Assembly: GCF_000744655.1 (NCBI RefSeq)
Contig: NZ_JQMJ01000004.1
Coordinates: 2,232,001-2,296,000, forward strand
Reading direction: 5' to 3'
DNA length: 64,000 bases
DNA from: Streptacidiphilus rugosus AM-16
GTDB taxonomy: Bacteria > Actinomycetota > Actinomycetes > Streptomycetales > Streptomycetaceae
Below are positions 35,099-42,873 of this stretch, piece after piece (position 1 is the stretch's first letter; each line of letters opens with the position of its first letter). A program made the translations under genes and the position numbers. The notes beneath the pieces are model-generated. The model was not told the DNA's origin. It was given only the letters and a program-made list of their open reading frames with translations, and did no database searches.

Positions 35099-36047
35099 GC
35101 CCGCCACTCCGGTGCTCCGCCGCGTACGGGTCCCGTTCGGCGCCCTCGGGAGCCTCGTCCTCCAGGTCGCGCTTGGCCGCCCGCAGCGCCTTGCGGGTCT
35201 TCTTGTCGACCTCGGGGTACTGCGGATCGATGTCCATCAGGGTGTGCACCAGCAGCGCCGCGGCGCAGATCCTGGCGAACCACTTGCGGTCGGCGGGAAC
35301 GACGTACCAGGGCGCCCACGGGGTGCTGGTGGCCGAGAGCATCTCGGAGAAAGCCTTCTGGTAGTCGTCCCAGTACTGGCGCTCCCTGGCGTCGGCCGCG
35401 GAGAACTTCCAGTTCTTCTCCGGCAGGTCGACCCGCTTGAGGAAGCGCTTGCGCTGCTCCTCCTTGGAGAGGTTCAGGAAGATCTTCACCACCCGGAAGC
35501 CGTTGTCGGTGAGGTGACGTTCCCAGTCGTTGATCGCCCGGTAGCGGCGTCGCCACAGGCCGGGGCCACGCATCTCCTCGGGCAACATCTGCCGGTCGAG
35601 GTTCTCCGGGTGCACCCGCACCACGAGGACCTCCTCGTAGTGGGACCGGTTGAAGATGGCGATGTCCCCCCTGGCGGGCAGCCTCGCGGCGTAGCGCCAC
35701 AGGTAGTCGTGGTCGAGCTCCTCGCTGGAGGGCACCTTGAAGCTGCTGACGTGCACGCCCTGCGGGTTCACCCCGCTCATGACGTGGCGGATGGTGCCGT
35801 CCTTGCCCCCGGCGTCGAGCGCCTGCAGGCAGAGCAGCACCCCGTGGGTGTCCTCCGCGGCGAGCTTCGCCTGGTACTCCGCCAGCAGGGACACGCCGGT
35901 GCGCAGCAGCTCGACGCCCTCGTGCTTCTTCATCCCGGCCTTGAAGCGGGGGTCGAAGTCCCGCGCGAGACGGACGCGGGAACCGGGCTCCACCCGCAGC
36001 GGCTCGATGAACTCGGCGATCCTTCTGACCGTCTTCCTGTCCGCCAT
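35091..36047 (-). CDS. ppk2: Polyphosphate kinase 2
   Basis: 318 residues from ATG 36047; upstream codons to 36167 are open but do not look like the family. LLCLQALDAGGKDGTIRHV is the Walker A-like loop, and SHYEEVLVVRVHP plus RRRYRAINDWERHL and KIFLNLSKEEQRKRFLKR are the PPK2 motifs. The enzyme uses polyphosphate to phosphorylate nucleotides or the reverse, giving NTPs without respiration. Encoded between DUF7144 and the cation ATPase that overlaps it, a combination fitting energy stress. 156 bp downstream of the DUF7144 gene. Confidence 0.94.
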   Translation of the reverse strand: MADRKTVRRIAEFIEPLRVEPGSRVRLARDFDPRFKAGMKKHEGVELLRTGVSLLAEYQAKLAAEDTHGVLLCLQALDAGGKDGTIRHVMSGVNPQGVHVSSFKVPSSEELDHDYLWRYAARLPARGDIAIFNRSHYEEVLVVRVHPENLDRQMLPEEMRGPGLWRRRYRAINDWERHLTDNGFRVVKIFLNLSKEEQRKRFLKRVDLPEKNWKFSAADARERQYWDDYQKAFSEMLSATSTPWAPWYVVPADRKWFARICAAALLVHTLMDIDPQYPEVDKKTRKALRAAKRDLEDEAPEGAERDPYAAEHRSGGHG

Positions 36048-36203
36048 GACCGGCACCAGGCCCTTCCGGTTCCCGCGGACACGCGGGGCCCGCTGTGTTC
36101 GTTCCACGGTCCGGCTGCCGCACGGGACCGGCAACCCGACCGCGTCCGTCCGGGGCGGTCGGCCCACGGCGACGTGAGCCGGCCGCCCCGGGTGTCGTCG
36201 GCG

Positions 36204-36680
36204 TCAGGCGCTCGGGCCGGTGCCTCCGGTGCCGTCCGCCGCGGACGCCGGGCGGTTGCCGGCGGACCAGACGGTCAGGCCGTAGATGGCGACCACGTCG
36301 ACCGCGATGATCAGGAGCGACCACAGCGGGTACGAGGGGATGAAGGCCATCTGCACGAAGGCGTTGAGGCAGAGCACGACGATGCCGGTCCACCGGGCCC
36401 ACTCGGCGCGGGCGACCAGGACGCCGTAGGCGGCGCCGATCTGGACCACCGCCAGGGCCAGCACCACCCAGCCCCAGGTGCGCAGGTCACCGAAGACGAA
36501 GGTCGCGTTGCCGACGAAGACCTTCGAGTTGGCGATGGCGGCGATGCCGTCCAGCCCGTTGAGGAAGCCCAGCAGCGCCAGCAGCACCCCGGCGAAGGTC
36601 ACCAGCCCCGGGCGCCCGATCTCGGTTCCGGCCGCCCCGGCCGCGGCACGGCGGGGGTGGTGGTGGGTAGCGGTGGTCAC
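36204..36680 (-). CDS. DUF7144-like four-helix membrane protein
   Basis: 158 residues from ATG 36680. A His-rich N-terminus is followed by four membrane helices (about 28-50, 66-84, 88-108 and 112-138). The strings GVLLALLGFLNGLDGIAAI and TWGWVVLALAVVQIGAAYGV are typical of DUF7144 membrane proteins, common in Streptomyces stress loci. Function unknown. 27 bp after the SHOCT gene. Confidence 0.8.
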   Translation of the reverse strand: MTTATHHHPRRAAAGAAGTEIGRPGLVTFAGVLLALLGFLNGLDGIAAIANSKVFVGNATFVFGDLRTWGWVVLALAVVQIGAAYGVLVARAEWARWTGIVVLCLNAFVQMAFIPSYPLWSLLIIAVDVVAIYGLTVWSAGNRPASAADGTGGTGPSA

Positions 36681-36707
36681 GTTGTCCTCCGGTTCGGCGG
36701 TTCGGGG

Positions 36708-37103
36708 TCAGGCGGCCAGCACCTTGGACTTGGCCTTCTGGTACTCCTCGTCGGTCAGGTCGCCGTGGTTCTTCAGCTCGACGAGGCGGGCGAGCTGCTC
36801 GCCGGTGTCGGGACCGGGCTGGTCCTTGGCCGCGTCGCGCACGCGGGCCCGGAAGTCGTCCTCGGCCGCCGCCATCTCCTTGGCCTGGCGCTCCGCCATG
36901 CCCTTGCCGCGGGCGATCAGATAGACGAAGACGCCGAGGAAGGGCAGCAGGATCAGGAACACGGCCCAGCCGGCCTTGCCCCAGCCGCCGATGTCCGGGT
37001 CCCGGAACAGGTCCATGAACACCCGCACCAGCAAGAAGATCCACAGGACCCACAGGAAGAACCACATGGTGGTGAGAAAGATGTCCAGCAACGGATAGTT
37101 CAC
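36708..37103 (-). CDS. SHOCT-domain protein with PLDc_N-type membrane segment
   Basis: 131 residues from GTG 37103 (AAGGTGG upstream); the frame continues to 37190, but homologues begin with a MNYPLL-like sequence as here. Two membrane helices (MWFFLWVLWIFLLVRVF and AGWAVFLILLPFLGVFVYLIA) form a PLDc_N-type anchor. After a charged helix, the SHOCT hairpin LARLVELKNHGDLTDEEYQKAK closes the protein. SHOCT motifs mediate oligomerisation. First gene of the run leading to DUF7144 and PPK2. Confidence 0.87.
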   Translation of the reverse strand: MNYPLLDIFLTTMWFFLWVLWIFLLVRVFMDLFRDPDIGGWGKAGWAVFLILLPFLGVFVYLIARGKGMAERQAKEMAAAEDDFRARVRDAAKDQPGPDTGEQLARLVELKNHGDLTDEEYQKAKSKVLAA

Positions 37104-37176
37104 GGCGTCCACCTTTTTCGGTTCCTTCAGCCCCTGACGCCGGGGCTGCGGCTGCTCCGAGCGCAGTCGCACCTTC

Positions 37177-37222
37177 AGCTTCGGCAGCACCCGGCGTCGG
37201 CCGCACCACCCGGCCGGGGTGA
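37177..37222 (-). promoter_or_regulatory. Palindromic operator B and -10-like hexamer upstream of the SHOCT gene
   Basis: CCACC (37206-37210), seven bases, GGTGA (37218-37222); one mismatch to TCACC-N7-GGTGA, with TT following as in the other sites. Towards the SHOCT gene, GAAGCT (37182-37177) lies 32 nt from the centre. The GTG start is 74 nt further. Confidence 0.45.
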
Positions 37223-37239
37223 TTTCTCCGCGACCGGTC

Positions 37240-37782
37240 TCAGTGACCCACGGCGACCTTGGCGATCACGATCAGCAGGCCGAGCGCGAGATTCACCCCG
37301 GCCTCGACGGCCGTCTGCCGGACCGAGGCCCCGGCGCGGCGCGCGCCCAGGGTCGTCCAGACGACCTGCTGGGCCACGGCCACCCCGATCGCCAGCCAGG
37401 CGGTCTCGGCGGTCCCCAGCCACGGGCTGACCAGCACGGCCACCGCGGGCAGCACGGCGGCCTCGACGATGGGCCACTCGTGGCGCCCGACCCGCCGCAG
37501 GTCACGCCAGTTGACGGGGTGCCCGATCTCCCGCTCGCCGACCAGGCGGGCGTAGGCGTGCGCCATCCAGAACACCAGCCCGGTGACGACCAGCAGCAGG
37601 ACCAGGGCGAGCCGGGGATGCGGTCCCGTCGTGCCGGAGGCGGCGATCACCGAGGCGGCCAGCAGCGAGCCGTAGACCGCGCCGGCGTAGTCCGTGCGCT
37701 CGGAGTCGGCGTCCTCCGCGGGCCGGAGGGGCGGGCCGGACGCGTCGGGCGCACGGGCCCGGGACGGATCGGGGACGGTCAC
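37240..37782 (-). CDS. Integral membrane protein, unknown
   Basis: 180 residues if the GTG at 37782 is used: AGGAG six bases upstream makes it better than ATG 37839, which the operator-derived transcription start would also exclude. Proline/Asp-rich N-terminus, then four or five membrane helices (AVYGSLLAASVIAASG, LALVLLLVVTGLVFWMAHAYA, EAAVLPAVAVLVSPWLG, AGVNLALGLLIVIAKVAV). No family recognised. Divergent from the LuxR regulator gene, sharing operator C. Confidence 0.77.
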   Translation of the reverse strand: MTVPDPSRARAPDASGPPLRPAEDADSERTDYAGAVYGSLLAASVIAASGTTGPHPRLALVLLLVVTGLVFWMAHAYARLVGEREIGHPVNWRDLRRVGRHEWPIVEAAVLPAVAVLVSPWLGTAETAWLAIGVAVAQQVVWTTLGARRAGASVRQTAVEAGVNLALGLLIVIAKVAVGH

Positions 37783-37837
37783 GGTGTGCTCCTGTTCCGG
37801 CAGGCTGCTGCGTGCACCCGAAGGGCCGATCGTCGCC

Positions 37838-37883
37838 ATGGTGCCCGGCCGCGGCGCGCGCCCGGCTCACCCGAAGCAGGTGA
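37838..37883 (-). promoter_or_regulatory. Palindromic operator C between membrane protein and LuxR regulator genes
   Basis: TCACC (37867-37871), seven bases, GGTGA (37879-37883). Towards the membrane protein gene, CACCAT (37843-37838) lies 32 nt from the centre; a start near 37831 would leave a leader of about 50 nt before GTG 37782. The plus-strand direction, to the regulator, has no matching hexamer at this spacing, but autoregulation by binding is possible. Confidence 0.5.
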
Positions 37884-38061
37884 ACGGACCGCCGTCGGCC
37901 GACCGGCCGAATGGCCCAAGGTCAGGTTCTCGACTACCGTCGAAGACGTCGTCACGAAGGCGGTGCCCCGTCACGCCCGGTCGCCCGGGCGGCTCCCGGT
38001 GCCTGCGTCGCCGCAGTCCGCCCGCCCGCCCCGTGGCGGCAGATTCCAGGCGGTGACACCC

Positions 38062-40746
38062 ATGTACGACCCCCAGCAGCCGTCGACACCGCCGGCCGCG
38101 GCGCCCGGACTTCCGAACGGCGACCCGGTCCTGCTCACCCGGCTGCACGCACCGGGACCCATGACCGCCTTCGTGCGCCGCGACCGCCTGGTCCGCAGGC
38201 TCGACGAGGCCGTCAGACTCCCGGTCACCCTCGTCAACGGGCCCGCGGGCGCGGGCAAGACGATGCTGGTGGCCGACTGGCTGACCTGCGGCCGGATACC
38301 GGGGCCCACGGCGTGGCTGACCCTGGAGACCGGGGACAACCTCCCCGGCAACTTCTGGGCCTACGTACGCGAGGCGCTGTTCCGCGCGGCCCCCGACGAC
38401 CTGCCCGCGGACGTCGGCGTTCCCGCGCAGGCCGAGCATGTCGAACCGTCCCTGCTGGTGCGCCTGGCCGCGTGGATCAACAGCAGGCCGGAACCGTTCG
38501 TGCTGGTGCTGGACGAGTGCGAGCAGCTCAACAACCCCGACCTGACCGGCCAGTTGCACGACCTGATCCGGCACACCGAGGAGCACCTGCGGCTGGTGCT
38601 GATCAGCAGGAACGAGCCGCTGCTGCCGCTGCACCGCTACCGGGCCGCCGGCCTGCTGACCGAGATCCGCACCGCGGACCTGGCGCTTCGGCTCCCCGAG
38701 GCCACCGAGGTGCTGGCCAGGCACGGCCTGCGCCCCAGCCCGGCCACGGTGGAGGCGGTGAACCGGAAGCTCACCGGGTGGACGGCAGGACTGCGCCTGC
38801 TGGCCCTCGCCGCCAGGGACGTGGACGACGTCGACACCTGTCTCAAGCGGATCGAGACCGAGCAGGCGGCGCTGTCGGACTTCCTGCTCGCCGAGGTGCT
38901 GAAGGTCCAGCCCCACGAGTCGCAGGACCTCCTGCTGCGCTGCAGCATCCTGGGCCTGGTCCACCCCGACCTGGCCGACGCGCTCACCGGACGCCGCGAC
39001 GGCCGCCGCATCCTGACCGAGCTGCACCAGACCAACGCCTTCACCGAGGCCCTGCCCGACGACTGGTACCGGCTGCACCCGATGTTCGCCAGCATCCTGC
39101 GGCTGCACCTGAGCGCCACCGCACCCGACCAGGTCGAGGCGCTCCACGAACGCGCCGCACGCTGGCTGGCCGCCCACGAGCGGCACCGGACCGCACTGGA
39201 CCACGCCGCCGCGGGCGGCGCCTGGGACTTCGCCGCCCAGATCGTCGTCGACCAGCTGGCGCTGGGCGAGCTGTTCACCGGCCGTGAGGTCGGCCGGCTG
39301 CGCGACCTGTTCTCCCGGATGCCCGCGTCGGCGCGCTCGCCCGCCGCCGAACTGGTGCGCGCGGCCCTGCACCTGACGGCCGACGACGTCGAGACCGCGG
39401 TGACGGTCCTGGACCGGGTCGCCCCCGCGCTGCCGCCGGAGGAGGCCGGTCCGCAGTTGGCGGCGGCGCTCCTGCACGCGGAGGCGGGGCGGCTGCTCGG
39501 CTCCGCCGAGATCGCCGACAGCGCGGCCCGCCGGGCCCACGGCCTGGAGCGCTCGGCGCCGCCCTCCCGGCTGGCCGAACACCCCGAGCTGCTCACCCAC
39601 GTGGACGTCGACCTGGCCTCCGCCCTGCTCGCGGAGGGACGCCTGGAAGAGGCCGGCCAGGCGCTGGACGCGGCGGCACAGGCTCCGGTGTCGACGGCGA
39701 CGGCGCTGCTGCGCCACGACTCGCTGTGTCGGCTGGCGCTGATCGACTACCTGCGCGGCTGGCCGGGCCGGGCCGAACAGCGGGTGCGCCGCGCCGACCA
39801 GGAGGCCGAGAGCGCCAGTCTCCCGGCGGACAGCCGGTTCGGCGTCGGCGACCTGGTCCTGGCCGCCGCGGCGCTGGAACGCGAGGAGGTGGGCGTCGCC
39901 CAGGAGGCGCTCACACGTCTGGAGACCGCGCAGGAGAGCCGGTCCGATCCCGTGGTCGCGCTCGGCCGGGGCGTGGTCAGGGCCGACCTGCACGTGGTCC
40001 AGGGGAATCCCGAGGCCGCCCTGGAGCTGCTGGAGGAGACCCGTCGGCACGAGCTGGCCGGGCATCCCTCGGCCTGGGGGCGCGAACGCCTGGCCATCAC
40101 CGCCGCCGCGGCCCACCTGGCCGCCGGGCACCCCGAGGCCGCCCTGGAGGTCCTCGCCGAGGTGCAGGACGGCGGACCCGGCACGATCGTCGCCGCGGCC
40201 AGGGCACGTCTCGTCGCGGGCCGGACGGACGGGCGCACCGTCGAGCAGCTCCAGGCGCTGCGGGACGACCCAGAGGTCGGCACCGCGCCCCGCACCCGGG
40301 CGCTGCTGCTGCTGGCGCAGACGAGCTCGGCGCACGGCGACGACGACAGCACCCGGCTGCTGCGCCAGGCCATCGCCACGGCGCAGCCCGAGCGGCTGCG
40401 GCGCCCGTTCCGTGAGTGCGCGAGCTGGGTGCGCCCGCAGCTCCGGCGTCATCCCCAGCTGGCGCAGAGCCATCTGTGGCTCCCCGGCGACCTGCGTCCG
40501 CCCGGGCCCGACGGCGTCACCGACGGGGCGGCCGACGCGGCCGTCGAGGCGCTGACCGAGCGCGAGCTCTCGGTGCTGGCGTGCGCGGCGCGGATGATGT
40601 CGACGCAGGAGATCGCCGAGGACCTGTTCCTCTCGCCGAACACCGTGAAGACCCATCTCAAGAGCATCAACCGCAAACTGGCGACGTCGAGCCGGCGTGA
40701 GGCGGTGCGCAAGGCCGCCCGACTGCACCTGCTGGACGACCTCTGA
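38062..40746 (+). CDS. LuxR-family ATP-binding transcriptional regulator (MalT/LAL type)
   Basis: 894 residues from ATG 38062 (GTG 38053 possible). N-terminal STAND-type NTPase: Walker A NGPAGAGKTMLVADWL (about residue 58), Walker B FVLVLDECEQL (about 150), then a winged-helix and a long TPR-like helical domain (about 370-800). The C-terminal HTH LuxR domain (about 825-890: LTERELSVLACAARMMSTQEIA, SPNTVKTHLKSINRKL) binds DNA. MalT-like proteins are ATP-dependent, ligand-controlled activators that usually work at sites overlapping the -35 region. It is flanked by operators C, E and D and is my first candidate for binding them. The 191 bp before its start share operator C. Confidence 0.94.
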   Translation: MYDPQQPSTPPAAAPGLPNGDPVLLTRLHAPGPMTAFVRRDRLVRRLDEAVRLPVTLVNGPAGAGKTMLVADWLTCGRIPGPTAWLTLETGDNLPGNFWAYVREALFRAAPDDLPADVGVPAQAEHVEPSLLVRLAAWINSRPEPFVLVLDECEQLNNPDLTGQLHDLIRHTEEHLRLVLISRNEPLLPLHRYRAAGLLTEIRTADLALRLPEATEVLARHGLRPSPATVEAVNRKLTGWTAGLRLLALAARDVDDVDTCLKRIETEQAALSDFLLAEVLKVQPHESQDLLLRCSILGLVHPDLADALTGRRDGRRILTELHQTNAFTEALPDDWYRLHPMFASILRLHLSATAPDQVEALHERAARWLAAHERHRTALDHAAAGGAWDFAAQIVVDQLALGELFTGREVGRLRDLFSRMPASARSPAAELVRAALHLTADDVETAVTVLDRVAPALPPEEAGPQLAAALLHAEAGRLLGSAEIADSAARRAHGLERSAPPSRLAEHPELLTHVDVDLASALLAEGRLEEAGQALDAAAQAPVSTATALLRHDSLCRLALIDYLRGWPGRAEQRVRRADQEAESASLPADSRFGVGDLVLAAAALEREEVGVAQEALTRLETAQESRSDPVVALGRGVVRADLHVVQGNPEAALELLEETRRHELAGHPSAWGRERLAITAAAAHLAAGHPEAALEVLAEVQDGGPGTIVAAARARLVAGRTDGRTVEQLQALRDDPEVGTAPRTRALLLLAQTSSAHGDDDSTRLLRQAIATAQPERLRRPFRECASWVRPQLRRHPQLAQSHLWLPGDLRPPGPDGVTDGAADAAVEALTERELSVLACAARMMSTQEIAEDLFLSPNTVKTHLKSINRKLATSSRREAVRKAARLHLLDDL

Positions 40747-40759
40747 CCGCAGGCGGCGG

Positions 40760-40966
40760 TCAGTCCTCCTCCGGCAGCTTGCGCACGTCCGTCACGGTCA
40801 GCCCGAGCGCCTGGAAGCGGTTCAGCAGCCCGTAGAGATGGGCCTCGTCGACCAGGTCCCCGAAGAGGACCGTCTGTCCCAGCACCACGACGCTCTCCAA
40901 CTCGGGGAAGCCCTCACGGCGGGTGGTCTCCTGCAGCACGCCGGCGACTCGGATCTCGTAGCGCAC
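40760..40966 (-). CDS. Small protein, unknown (68 aa)
   Basis: GTG 40966 with AGGGAG eight bases upstream; the frame is open to 41044 but that part would lie inside operator E. VRYEIRVAGVLQETTRREGF and VVVLGQTVLFGDLVDEAHLYGLL suggest a compact alpha-beta domain of the kind seen in many short streptomycete proteins; I cannot name it. Convergent with and 13 bp from the LuxR regulator gene. Confidence 0.72.
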   Translation of the reverse strand: MRYEIRVAGVLQETTRREGFPELESVVVLGQTVLFGDLVDEAHLYGLLNRFQALGLTVTDVRKLPEED

Positions 40967-41011
40967 GGGGCCGGCTCCCTTCGCTTCGCTCTGCGCTCGA
41001 ACGGTGAGTCC

Positions 41012-41057
41012 AGCGTCGCCCCGGGCGGCACGGATCCGCATCACCCCTTCAAGGTGA
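41012..41057 (-). promoter_or_regulatory. Palindromic operator E upstream of the 68-aa protein gene
   Basis: TCACC (41041-41045), seven bases, GGTGA (41053-41057), exact. Towards the small gene, GACGCT (41017-41012) lies 32 nt from the centre; the GTG start is 46 nt further. Confidence 0.55.
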
Positions 41058-41110
41058 CTGCTGTGCGAAGGATGTGAGCGGCCGTGCCCGCGGCGGCGCC
41101 GCGCCGACAG

Positions 41111-41156
41111 TCACCCACCTCGGGTGATTCGCCCGCGCGGCGGCGCTCCCTACGGT
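41111..41156 (+). promoter_or_regulatory. Palindromic operator D and -10 box upstream of the MFS gene
   Basis: TCACC (41111-41115), seven bases, GGTGA (41123-41127) followed by TT, exact. Downstream, TACGGT (41151-41156) lies 32 nt from the centre and 41 nt before the ATG at 41197. Together with operator E it forms a divergent control region of about 150 bp. Confidence 0.6.
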
Positions 41157-41196
41157 GACAGGGCAGGGAAGATCTCCGCCCGCACGGGAGCACTCG

Positions 41197-41292
41197 ATGA
41201 GCCTCTACCCCCCGAACGCGGACCACGGCGTCGTCGGCGAGCTGCAGAGCACCGCGCCGGGGCGTGGGGCCGGCGCCGGAGCGCACGGATGA
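41197..41292 (+). pseudogene. Remnant of a GH15 glucoamylase/trehalase gene, now a 31-codon leader
   Basis: ATG 41197 with GGGAG seven bases upstream. The product begins MSLYPPNADHGVVGELQSTA, which aligns without gaps to the start of the GH15 protein at 46053 (MRRYPPIADHGIVGDLQTAA): 12 of the first 20 residues are identical. After that the sequence turns Gly/Ala-rich and stops at TGA 41290-41292, overlapping the MFS ATG (ATGA). The rest of the enzyme is missing. It looks like a deletion that left the promoter and first 20 codons of a GH15 gene in front of the transporter; the overlap now couples translation. Confidence 0.7.
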
Positions 41293-42677
41293 CCAGCACC
41301 CTCTCCCTCCCCACCGCCGCCGGGCGGCGCGTGCTGATCCCGCTGGCCCTGGCCCAGTTCATCTGCAGCTTCGCCGGCTCCAGCATGAACGTGATGATCA
41401 ACGACATCAGCGCGGACCTCGACACCACCGCCCAGGGCGTCCAGGTCGCCATCACCGTGTTCCTGCTGGTGATGGCCGCGTTGATGATCCCCGGCGGGAA
41501 GCTGACCAACCGGTACGGCCGCAAGCGGTGCCTGATGGTCGGTCTGGCCACCTACGGCGTGGGCGCGCTGCTCAGCGCGGTCGCTCCCGGGCTCGGGGTG
41601 CTGATCCTCGGCAACTCGATCCTGGAGGGCGTGGGCACCGCGCTGCTGATCCCCCCGGTCTACATCCTGACCACGCTGCTCTTCGTCGGCACCGCCACCC
41701 GGGCCCGCGCCTTCGGCGCGATCATGGCGCTCGGCGGCATCGGCGCGGCGGCGGGCCCGCTGATCGGCGGCCTGCTCACCACGGCGATCAGCTGGCGGGC
41801 CAACTTCGGCTTCCAGGTGCTGGTGATCGTCGTGATCATCGTGCTCACCCGGAAGCTGGAGGACCCGCTGCCGGCCGACCCGACCCAGCCCTTCGACGGC
41901 GTCGGCGCGGTCCTGTCCGCGGTCGGGCTGGTGCTGGTGGTGACCGGGATCCTCGCCGCGGACAACAACACCTGGCTGATGCTGGGGCTGATGCTCGGCG
42001 GTGCGGCGGTGCTGGCCGCGTTCTTCTGGTGGATCAGGAGGCAGGAGCGCTCCGGACGCGAGCCCCTGCTCCCCATGGAGCTCTTCCGTCACCGCGTGTC
42101 CAACCTGGGTCTGGTCACCCAGAACGCCCAGTGGCTGGTGCTGATGGGCGCCTCCTTCACGGTGGGCGCCTACCTCCAGGTGGTCCGCGGCTACAGCGCG
42201 ATCGCCACCGGCGGCGTCTTCACCGCCGCCACCGTCGGCCTGCTGACCACCTCGCTGGCCGCCGAGCGCCTCGCCAGGCGCTACGCGCAGCGCACCCTGA
42301 TCGTCGCGGGCTTCGTGGTCACCGTCGCGGGCATCGTGCTGCTGCTCACGCTCGTCCGCGCCTTCAGCGACGTGTGGGCGTTCACCCCGGGCCTGCTGCT
42401 GATCGGGCTGGGCCTCGGCGCGATGCTGACGCCGTCGGTCAACGTGGTGCAGTCCGGCTTCCCCGACAGCCTCCAGGGCGAGATCTCCGGGCTGTCCCGC
42501 TGCATCTCCAACCTCGGCTCCTCGCTGGGCACGGCCGTGGCCGGCACCATCCTGGTCTCCGAACTCACCAGGAACGGCTACGCCGCGGCCATGATCGCGC
42601 TCGCCGCCTTCGGTCTGGCCGGACTCGCCGCGGCACTCCTGCTGCCCCACGACAGCCCCGACCGCGGCGCCGTGTGA
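41289..42677 (+). CDS. MFS transporter, DHA2-like exporter
   Basis: 462 residues from ATG 41289, overlapping the stop of the GH15-like leader. Twelve or more helices; motif A GGKLTNRYGRKRCL in the loop after helix 2 and motif C-like GGIGAAAGPLIGGLL in helix 5 mark a proton-driven drug/metabolite exporter. Substrate unknown. Transcription probably begins at the operator D promoter. Followed 196 bp later by the flavohaemoprotein gene on the same strand. Confidence 0.92.
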   Translation: MTSTLSLPTAAGRRVLIPLALAQFICSFAGSSMNVMINDISADLDTTAQGVQVAITVFLLVMAALMIPGGKLTNRYGRKRCLMVGLATYGVGALLSAVAPGLGVLILGNSILEGVGTALLIPPVYILTTLLFVGTATRARAFGAIMALGGIGAAAGPLIGGLLTTAISWRANFGFQVLVIVVIIVLTRKLEDPLPADPTQPFDGVGAVLSAVGLVLVVTGILAADNNTWLMLGLMLGGAAVLAAFFWWIRRQERSGREPLLPMELFRHRVSNLGLVTQNAQWLVLMGASFTVGAYLQVVRGYSAIATGGVFTAATVGLLTTSLAAERLARRYAQRTLIVAGFVVTVAGIVLLLTLVRAFSDVWAFTPGLLLIGLGLGAMLTPSVNVVQSGFPDSLQGEISGLSRCISNLGSSLGTAVAGTILVSELTRNGYAAAMIALAAFGLAGLAAALLLPHDSPDRGAV

Positions 42678-42683
42678 ACGGCG

Positions 42684-42700
42684 GATGCGCAGAGTGCATC
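42684..42700. promoter_or_regulatory. Short palindrome upstream of the flavohaemoprotein gene
   Basis: GATGC (42684-42688), seven bases, GCATC (42696-42700). A second inverted repeat, TCGGAGT (42751-42757) with ACTCCGA (42763-42769), lies 60 bp on. Both are in the 196-bp gap before the haemoglobin gene and may be operator or terminator parts; no known box is matched. Confidence 0.3.
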
Positions 42701-42873
42701 GAATCACCACGCATGTGCACGTCCTGTGGCGATCCGATCATTCGCGCGATTCGGAGTTGCCGACTCCGAGCGCCCTGTGAGCAGAATCGGGTCGCCCCCG
42801 GACGAACTCGAACCGCGGGCGGGCGATCACGGGGGTGTCATGCCAGGCTCAAAGCGATCGGGAGCATTCCACC

